Origin: Gammaproteobacteria bacterium
Lineage (GTDB): Bacteria > Pseudomonadota > Gammaproteobacteria > Arenicellales > Arenicellaceae
Direction: 5' to 3'
NCBI GenBank assembly: GCA_030426005.1
Contig: JAUHZM010000064.1
Coordinates: 1 to 12,474 of the forward strand
Length of the DNA stretch: 12,474 nt
The position numbers and the translations under genes were made by a program. Shown one piece after another: positions 1 through 4,110 of this stretch (positions are counted from its first letter, which is position 1; every line of letters starts with the position of its first letter). Below the pieces are notes generated by a model. That model was given only the letters and a program-made list of their open reading frames with translations. It was not told the origin of the DNA and searched no databases.

Positions 1-2
1 CA

Positions 3-191
3 AATCCAACGCAGCGGTTCTATTCTGAAGAAGTCCTGGGTGGCGAACGTTACTTCACGGCGGTATACCAGGATATAGCGGTTTCCGAGGCCTGTGTGAA
101 ATGTCACAACGATCATATAGATAGCCCGCGCAATGACTTTAAGATCGGTGATGTGATGGGCGGTGTCGTCCTACGAATCAAGTTAGATTAG
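3..191 (+). CDS. C-terminal fragment of a DUF3365 (Tll0287-like) haem-binding domain protein
   Basis: The reading frame is open from the left edge of the window (first full codon at base 3) and stops at TAG 189-191, giving 62 residues of an incomplete protein. It contains a c-type haem motif, CVKCH (bases 108-122), followed by a segment with SPRNDFKIGDVMGGVV (about 126-173). This combination is typical of the end of DUF3365/Tll0287-like domains, which are usually periplasmic haem-binding sensor or redox modules. The domain reaches the C-terminus, so no cytoplasmic signalling module follows it. The N-terminus, signal peptide and any upstream partner lie outside the window. A role in redox sensing or electron transfer is inferred from the family only. 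Confidence 0.8.
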   Translation, partial: NPTQRFYSEEVLGGERYFTAVYQDIAVSEACVKCHNDHIDSPRNDFKIGDVMGGVVLRIKLD

Positions 192-258
192 TCATCATGA
201 CGCGCTTGTGATTGTTCCGTGATACCCTGCTTCTTTTTTCATTTAACCGGTTTTAATC

Positions 259-1260
259 ATGATCCAAGCTTATGCGGCGTTTGAGCCAAAAGGGGAGCTG
301 AAGCCCTTTGAATATGATCCAGGCACCTTGGCACCGAACGATGTGGAAATCGAGGTGGCGTATTGCGGTATTTGTCACAGCGACCTCAGCGTCTTAGACA
401 GTGACTGGGGAAAAACTGCTTACCCATTGGTGCCCGGTCATGAAGTGGTCGGCACTATTGGACAGGTCGGTGATCAGGTTCAGGGCTTAGCGCCTGGCGA
501 TTATGTTGGACTTGGCTGGCATGCCGGGTATTGCGACCACTGCGCTATGTGTGACAGCGGTGACCACAACCTATGCGCACAGAGCCAACCCACGATTATC
601 GGTCGTCATGGTGGCTTTGCAGACAAGGTGCGCGCCGCGGCCAACAGCGTAGTCAAGTTGCCCAACGGGCTTGATCCGAAATCAGCTGGACCACTATTTT
701 GCGGTGGTATTACAGTCTTCAATCCATTGGTGCAATATGCGGTTCGACCTACTGCTAAGGTCGGTGTTATTGGTATTGGTGGCTTAGGGCACATGGCCTT
801 GCAGTTCCTGAATGCATGGGGTTGCGAGGTGACCGCATTCACATCCAGCGAGAGTAAGCGAGACGAGCTCAGTCGGATTGGAGCGCACCATATCTTGAAT
901 TCGCGTGACCCATCGGCGCTCAAACAGGCAGCCGGTCGGTTCGATCTAATTATCTCAACAGTTAATGTGACGCTGGACTGGAATGCGTATCTGTCGACCC
1001 TAGCGCCACGCGGTCGCTTACATTTCGTTGGTGCCGCACTAGAGCCACTGAATGTGGGGGTTATGAATCTGATGGCCAAACAGCTTGATGTCTCGGCATC
1101 GCCAATCGGCAGTCCGGCGACGATTCGTCAGATGCTCGATTTTGCCAATTTGCACGACATTCGCCCGATCATCGAGACATATAAATTTGATCAAGTGAAT
1201 GATGCCATTGCCAGACTGAGAAGCGGTGAAGCGCGGTATCGCGTGGTGTTGGAACGCTAG
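259..1260 (+). CDS. Zinc-dependent alcohol dehydrogenase, YahK/cinnamyl-alcohol-dehydrogenase type
   Basis: A 333-residue cytoplasmic MDR-family oxidoreductase, predicted to interconvert alcohols and aldehydes with NAD(P)H. The catalytic zinc ligands are visible as Cys39 (in YCGICHSD, 35-42), His61 (GHEVVG, 60-65) and Cys148 (FCGGITVF, 147-154). The structural zinc site is Cys92, Cys95, Cys98 and Cys106. The nucleotide-binding loop GIGGLG is at 172-177, and TSSESKRDE (195-203) after the second Rossmann strand resembles NADPH-preferring members such as YahK. Length is about normal for the family. The ATG at 259 begins MIQAYAAFEP, as in homologues; no strong ribosome-binding site precedes it. 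The EVE-domain gene starts 8 bp after the stop, so the two are probably co-transcribed. The physiological substrate cannot be read from the sequence; a broad-specificity aldehyde reductase is the best guess. Confidence 0.93.
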   Translation: MIQAYAAFEPKGELKPFEYDPGTLAPNDVEIEVAYCGICHSDLSVLDSDWGKTAYPLVPGHEVVGTIGQVGDQVQGLAPGDYVGLGWHAGYCDHCAMCDSGDHNLCAQSQPTIIGRHGGFADKVRAAANSVVKLPNGLDPKSAGPLFCGGITVFNPLVQYAVRPTAKVGVIGIGGLGHMALQFLNAWGCEVTAFTSSESKRDELSRIGAHHILNSRDPSALKQAAGRFDLIISTVNVTLDWNAYLSTLAPRGRLHFVGAALEPLNVGVMNLMAKQLDVSASPIGSPATIRQMLDFANLHDIRPIIETYKFDQVNDAIARLRSGEARYRVVLER

Positions 1261-1268
1261 GTGATCGT

Positions 1269-1751
1269 ATGACGCAGTACTGGTTGTTTAAATCGGAGCC
1301 GGATGAGTACGGTATCGATGACCTGGCAGCCGAATCCCATGGCATCGGTGTTTGGGATGGCATTCGTAACTACCAAGCCAGAAACTTATTGCGCGACGAG
1401 GTAAAGGAAGGCGACCAGGTATTCTTTTACCACAGTAGTTGCAAACAGGTTGGTATCGCCGGCACCATGCAAGTGGTGCGCGCAGGGTATCCTGATCCAG
1501 CGCAGTTTGATCAGAGCAGCAAGTACTTCGACTCGAAAGCCAGTGAACAGAAGCCACGGTGGTTCTGTGTAGACGTTCGCTTCGAGCAGAAATTTAGCCG
1601 CGTGATAGCGTTGAGTGAGTTAAAAGAATTGGCTGCTGAATCTGGATCACCGCTTAGCGATATGGTGTTGTTAAACCAGAGCCGCTTGTCAATTCAACCC
1701 GTTAGTAAACCACAATGGAATTACATTATGGCGTTGGCACAGCAATCGTAA
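1269..1751 (+). CDS. EVE-domain protein (THYN1-like, PUA superfamily)
   Basis: A 160-residue single-domain protein. The start YWLFKSEPDEYGIDDL (residues 4-19), then GVWDGIRNYQARN (27-39), the VFFYHSSC segment (51-58) and the PRWFCVDV segment (96-103) are hallmark blocks of the EVE fold. EVE proteins belong to the PUA/YTH-like superfamily and are thought to bind modified bases in DNA or RNA. Bacterial stand-alone members are widespread, but their role is poorly known. The ATG at 1269 is preceded by AGGTG (1259-1263) overlapping the stop codon of the dehydrogenase gene, which supports translational linkage. The protein is about full length for stand-alone family members. The pairing with an alcohol dehydrogenase does not suggest a shared pathway; co-transcription may be incidental. 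Confidence 0.93.
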   Translation: MTQYWLFKSEPDEYGIDDLAAESHGIGVWDGIRNYQARNLLRDEVKEGDQVFFYHSSCKQVGIAGTMQVVRAGYPDPAQFDQSSKYFDSKASEQKPRWFCVDVRFEQKFSRVIALSELKELAAESGSPLSDMVLLNQSRLSIQPVSKPQWNYIMALAQQS

Positions 1752-1806
1752 CCTCGCATTCTGTGCCAACACTCCACCACAAAGAAAATAAGAAACGTCC
1801 ATGTTG

Positions 1807-1841
1807 GTAGGCCTCAAGTTGGATACGGGATTCGAGCCTAC
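1807..1841. repeat. Short inverted repeat (hairpin) in the convergent gap
   Basis: GTAGGC (1807-1812) is complementary to GCCTAC (1836-1841). Pairing can continue inward through CTCAA/TTCGA with bulges. It lies about 40 bp before the larger hairpin, so the gap may form two stem-loops in tandem. There is no following T-run, so it is not a canonical intrinsic terminator. The GATTCGAG segment inside is vaguely tRNA T-loop-like, but no tRNA fold could be built around it. Confidence 0.45.
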
Positions 1842-1880
1842 TTCCATCGTTTCGCACCACAGGAGCATGGGGGGCGAATA

Positions 1881-1977
1881 CTGTTGGCGTAACACGAGCT
1901 TCAATCATCCGTCGTCTACCCTGACACCTCACGCTGCAATGAGTTACCAGATGATTGGATCGTGTTGCGTCCAACAG
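1881..1977. repeat. Large imperfect inverted repeat, 97 bp, about 25 paired positions
   Basis: The left arm is CTGTTGG (1881-1887), CGTAACACGA (1888-1897), then CAATCATC (1902-1909). The right arm is GATGATTG (1950-1957), TCGTGTTGCG (1960-1969), then CCAACAG (1971-1977). Pairing gives 7 + 10 + 8 base pairs with one T-G wobble, one bulged T (1970), an asymmetric internal loop (GCTT against GA) and a 40-nt apical loop. In that apical loop CTCA/TGAG may form a small inner stem. There is no T-run after either arm. It could be a structured RNA, a mobile palindromic element of REP/MITE kind, or a bidirectional transcription barrier. No second copy exists in this window. Confidence 0.65.
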
Positions 1978-2013
1978 AAATTGGATGATAGGTTGTGGCT
2001 GCGATGCTCGCAA

Positions 2014-2028
2014 TTCCCTGTCAGGGAA
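2014..2028. repeat. 15-bp palindrome overlapping the stop codon of the downstream regulator gene
   Basis: TTCCCTG-T-CAGGGAA is a perfect 7+1+7 inverted repeat. It overlaps the TGA (2023-2021, - strand) of the XRE regulator gene. The one-base centre is too small for an RNA hairpin loop, and no T-run follows, so a protein-binding site is more natural than a terminator. A related CAGGGAAT also follows the stop codon of the paralogous gene (near 2910-2917), so it may simply be shared ancestry. Confidence 0.5.
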
Positions 2029-2842
2029 GGGCGCTGAAATTTTCCACAAAATAATTTTTAGCCTCTTCATCTAAAGGGTATACGAGGGCTAGACGCAAGT
2101 TACTTAGCGCACTTTCGACGATGCCTTCGAATCTCAGTAGTGTCATGTAGGTGGAGTAGACGCGCCCATTCAGCCGCAATTTAGGATATAACACCATAGA
2201 GCCAGGTTGCTTGCCCTCGTTTATGTTGGGTCTCTCTTTACCCTGCATAAACGCCATCGCCATTTGTGTTATTGCCAGTAGTTTCGGGTCTCCGGTGCGG
2301 GCAGCTTCAAAGCGATCACGATCAATAAATGCCCAGGCCAGTTCCGACCAGTTTTCCAAGACATCGTGAAACACCGAACCGGTGAAGAAGTTATCGATGG
2401 AGTCTCGTGTCGTTTGATTTGCAGTGTTTGGAAATATTGCGTCGAACGTGCGATTGGAGAAAACAATGCGGGCATTGTTATCAATCGCGTAGCCCGGATA
2501 CGGATTATGTTGTTCCAGCAAGTTTTGGATCGTGTCGCCGAGTAGCGCGCTGCACTCATTTTCTGGTTGATACTCAACATCCAATGGTGCCAAACCTGCT
2601 GAAGCCAGTAGTAAGTTCTGCTGTGTAATATCCAGTTCAAGTGCTTCAGAGATGCGTACGACCACATCGTGGCCAGGTCTGGAACGTCCGGTCTCAATAA
2701 ACGAAATGTATCTTGGTGTGGTGTCAGCGAGTTGTGACAAGGTCATCTGGCTCATTTTCTTACGATTGCGAAGTACTCGAAGGCGTTCGCCAAAAGACGT
2801 GGGCTGTTTGTTTGCCGCGGACGATTTTTTAAGATTTGTCAT
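2021..2842 (-). CDS. XRE-family regulator with MmyB-like ligand-binding domain (paralogue 1)
   Basis: A 273-residue cytoplasmic transcription regulator. The N-terminal XRE helix-turn-helix spans about residues 17-75 (FGERLRVLRNRKKMSQM, then QLADTTPRYISFIETGRSRPG at about 37-57). It is followed by LLASAGLAP, a junction typical of this family, and by a PAS-like MmyB/MLTR ligand-binding domain at about 95-265 (DNFF, NWSELAWAFIDRDRFEAA, GDPKL, GSMVLYPKLRLNG, TLLRFEGIVESAL). From memory, a member of this domain family was crystallised with a fatty acid, so a lipid-like ligand is possible. The frame extends to a TTG at 2860, but the ATG at 2842 is preferred because MTNLKKSSA aligns with MSNFKSDGV of the neighbouring paralogue; neither has a strong ribosome-binding site. 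It lies 84 bp behind its paralogue in the same direction. Confidence 0.88.
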   Translation of the reverse strand: MTNLKKSSAANKQPTSFGERLRVLRNRKKMSQMTLSQLADTTPRYISFIETGRSRPGHDVVVRISEALELDITQQNLLLASAGLAPLDVEYQPENECSALLGDTIQNLLEQHNPYPGYAIDNNARIVFSNRTFDAIFPNTANQTTRDSIDNFFTGSVFHDVLENWSELAWAFIDRDRFEAARTGDPKLLAITQMAMAFMQGKERPNINEGKQPGSMVLYPKLRLNGRVYSTYMTLLRFEGIVESALSNLRLALVYPLDEEAKNYFVENFSALP

Positions 2843-2889
2843 GGGGTACGAATTGAACAACTAAAAATTAGGGCGCTTCTGTTAGCATT

Positions 2890-2922
2890 AAAAAAAAGAT
2901 TGGCTGTCATTCCCTGATCAGC
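2890..2922 (-). terminator. Possible intrinsic terminator between the two regulator genes
   Basis: Read on the - strand, GCTG-A-TCA / GGGAA / TGA-CAGC (2922-2903) can form a 7-bp stem with one bulged A and a 5-nt loop. It is followed, after CAATC, by eight T residues (2897-2890). This lies just after the stop of the upstream regulator. If active, it would separate the two genes into different transcripts. The 5-nt gap before the T-run makes it a moderate candidate only. Confidence 0.42.
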
Positions 2923-2926
2923 TGCA

Positions 2927-3733
2927 TCAGCTTGCGAGACGATGGAACAAAGCATCAGCCGCATCATCCATCGGGTAAATCATTTCGACACGAACGTCAC
3001 TCAGCGCTGTTTCCACAATGCCTTCGAAACGTAGTACCGTCATGTATGTCGAGTAAGTCTTACCTTCAACAATCAATTTCGGATAGATAACCATTGAGCC
3101 CCGAGGTGTGGCTGCGGGATCTTCTGGACGGTTGATATCTTGCATGTGTGTGAGTGCACGTTCGGTCAGTTCAACTAACTTAGGGTCGCCGCTACGTGCG
3201 ACTTCGAATCGACGGCGGTCGATAAAAGCCCAAGCGAGCTCCGCCCAGTTGGCAACACGCTGACGGATAGCCGGAGAGGCAAAGAAATCATCGATGGACT
3301 GTTCTGGCGAGCGCTCACTCATGCCCGGAAACAGCCGTTGAAAAGCCGAGTTTTCGAACAGTATTTGCGCCCGGGTATCCACTGCGCAGGCCGGATAGGG
3401 GGCGTGACTCGCTAGCAGGGCTTTTACTGCGTTGGTGAGTAAACGTGTGCTGATGTCATCTGGGCTATAAGGAACATAACTGATTGGTAGCCCAGCAGAA
3501 GCGAGCAAAATATTTTGTTCTGAAAGACCCAACTCCAGTGCTTTACACAGGCGTTGCACCAGTTCGAGGCCAGGTCGTGAGCGCCCGGTCTCTATAAACG
3601 AAATGTGTCGTGGAGTAGTGTCGGCGAGCTGTGCCAGACCCATTTGGCTGAGTTTGCGGCGTGCACGCAGTACACGGAGTCGCTCACCAAACGAGTTTGG
3701 GGCTCGAACACCATCGGATTTGAAGTTAGACAT
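2927..3733 (-). CDS. XRE-family regulator with MmyB-like ligand-binding domain (paralogue 2)
   Basis: A 268-residue regulator built like its downstream neighbour: XRE helix-turn-helix at about residues 15-73 (SFGERLRVLRARRKLSQM, then QLADTTPRHISFIETGRSRPG), the LLASAGLP junction, and an MmyB/MLTR-type ligand-binding domain to the end (IDDFF, NWAELAWAFIDRRRFEVA, GDPKLVELTERAL, GSMVIYPKL, VLRFEGIVETALSDVRV). Similarity to paralogue 1 extends over the whole length, so this is a tandem duplication with later divergence, mostly in the ligand domain. The frame is open to an ATG at 3766, but the ATG at 3733 gives MSNFKSDG, matching the paralogue, and is preferred; ribosome-binding sites are weak at both. 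It is divergent from the secreted G8 protein gene across a 377-bp region rich in repeats, where an autoregulatory or shared operator would be expected. Confidence 0.88.
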   Translation of the reverse strand: MSNFKSDGVRAPNSFGERLRVLRARRKLSQMGLAQLADTTPRHISFIETGRSRPGLELVQRLCKALELGLSEQNILLASAGLPISYVPYSPDDISTRLLTNAVKALLASHAPYPACAVDTRAQILFENSAFQRLFPGMSERSPEQSIDDFFASPAIRQRVANWAELAWAFIDRRRFEVARSGDPKLVELTERALTHMQDINRPEDPAATPRGSMVIYPKLIVEGKTYSTYMTVLRFEGIVETALSDVRVEMIYPMDDAADALFHRLAS

Positions 3734-3764
3734 ATACAGCGGGGATCTGATGACCCAATTCATC

Positions 3765-3792
3765 ATGCGTAGCCGACATTGGCTACTCGCAT
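3765..3792. repeat. Inverted repeat upstream of regulator paralogue 2
   Basis: ATGCGTAGCC (3765-3774) is complementary to GGCTA-CT-CGCAT (3781-3792) apart from two extra bases. The ten paired positions are arranged around a 6-base centre. It sits about 32 bp upstream of the preferred regulator start, a typical place for an autoregulatory operator. A hairpin in the 5' leader of the regulator mRNA is the alternative. Confidence 0.45.
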
Positions 3793-3814
3793 ACCATCTC
3801 GTTCACTCCCCGTT

Positions 3815-3844
3815 TGCTGGGCCAAGGGAATATCCTGCTGGGCC
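3815..3844. repeat. Direct repeat TGCTGGGCC, two copies 21 bp apart
   Basis: TGCTGGGCC occurs at 3815-3823 and again at 3836-3844. The start-to-start distance is exactly 21 bp, two turns of B-DNA, which would place two bound proteins on the same face. It lies between the divergent genes and could be an activator or repressor site. Chance recurrence of a GC-rich 9-mer is possible but not likely at this distance. Confidence 0.4.
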
Positions 3845-3907
3845 CATGCGCATCCTCTCTCAATAACGAGTGGTTATATCAGATGATACTACCATTAACA
3901 TCTGTCT

Positions 3908-3925
3908 AGCAATCCCTGCATTGCT
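3908..3925. repeat. Small inverted repeat AGCAAT/ATTGCT
   Basis: AGCAAT (3908-3913) and ATTGCT (3920-3925) are perfectly complementary around CCCTGC. Pairing extends by a T-G wobble and a C-G pair outward. An A-run follows at 3935-3941. It is too far from either start to be assigned; an operator or a leader hairpin are both possible. Confidence 0.3.
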
Positions 3926-4040
3926 GGCATAGGCAAAAAAATACTGAAATCTTGGTATCACGCGGAGTTGTACTCATTCAGCCCAATATGGTCTATTGAT
4001 AAAACAGACTATGATGACTCGCGGCACACAATTTATTGGG

Positions 4041-4082
4041 TGACAATTTGCGTATCAGCTCAGGCAAGTAGGATAATTGTCA
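4041..4082 (+). promoter_or_regulatory. Candidate promoter of the G8-protein gene enclosed by an inverted repeat
   Basis: TTGCGT (4048-4053) and GATAAT (4072-4077) form a plausible -35/-10 pair with an 18-bp spacer. A transcript would begin near 4084, about 27 nt before the ATG at 4111. An 8-bp perfect inverted repeat, TGACAATT (4041-4048) and AATTGTCA (4075-4082), brackets it: the left arm touches the -35 and the right arm covers the end of the -10. A regulator bound to both arms would block polymerase. The -35 matches the consensus only in its TTG. Confidence 0.45.
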
Positions 4083-4110
4083 GCTAACTACCCATTACTA
4101 CCCAAAACTC

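Larger units (their letters stand above)
1752..2020. other. Convergent intergenic region without a credible gene
   Basis: This 269-bp gap separates the + strand EVE gene from the - strand regulator pair, so both transcripts end into it. Short open frames exist on both strands (for example 1801-2037 +), but they have no recognisable family features, no ribosome-binding site and low-complexity-free, unpatterned translations. The stretch is dominated by two inverted repeats described separately (1807-1841 and 1881-1977). No T-run terminator was recognised on either strand. Confidence 0.6.
3734..4110. promoter_or_regulatory. Divergent regulatory region between the regulator pair and the G8-protein gene
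   Basis: These 377 bp hold no credible gene. They must contain the promoter of the regulator gene (leftward) and that of the secreted G8 protein (rightward). Several repeats cluster here: an inverted repeat at 3765-3792, a direct repeat at 3815-3844, a small hairpin at 3908-3925 and an inverted repeat around a candidate promoter at 4041-4082. The right half is visibly AT-richer than the coding regions. I could not pick a convincing leftward promoter. Confidence 0.6.

Noticed and set aside
192..258. Terminator after the DUF3365 gene, suggested by a T-rich stretch near 233-239
   Set aside because: No stem of useful length precedes the T-rich stretch.
606..1079. A 157-residue - strand open frame inside the alcohol dehydrogenase gene
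   Set aside because: It is a shadow frame; the + strand carries all catalytic and structural zinc motifs.
1807..1880. tRNA gene or remnant (GATTCGAG and a later CACCA)
   Set aside because: No acceptor, D or anticodon stem could be fitted at normal spacing on either strand.
1881..1977. Integron attC recombination site
   Set aside because: GCGTAAC and GTTGCGT resemble the attC core boxes but each breaks the RYYYAAC/GTTRRRY rule at one base, pairing continues well outside them, and there is no cassette array or integrase nearby.
1801..2037. A 78-residue open frame on the + strand between the EVE and regulator genes
   Set aside because: No ribosome-binding site, no family-like pattern, and it runs straight through both arms of the large hairpin; the overlapping - strand frame is equally unconvincing.
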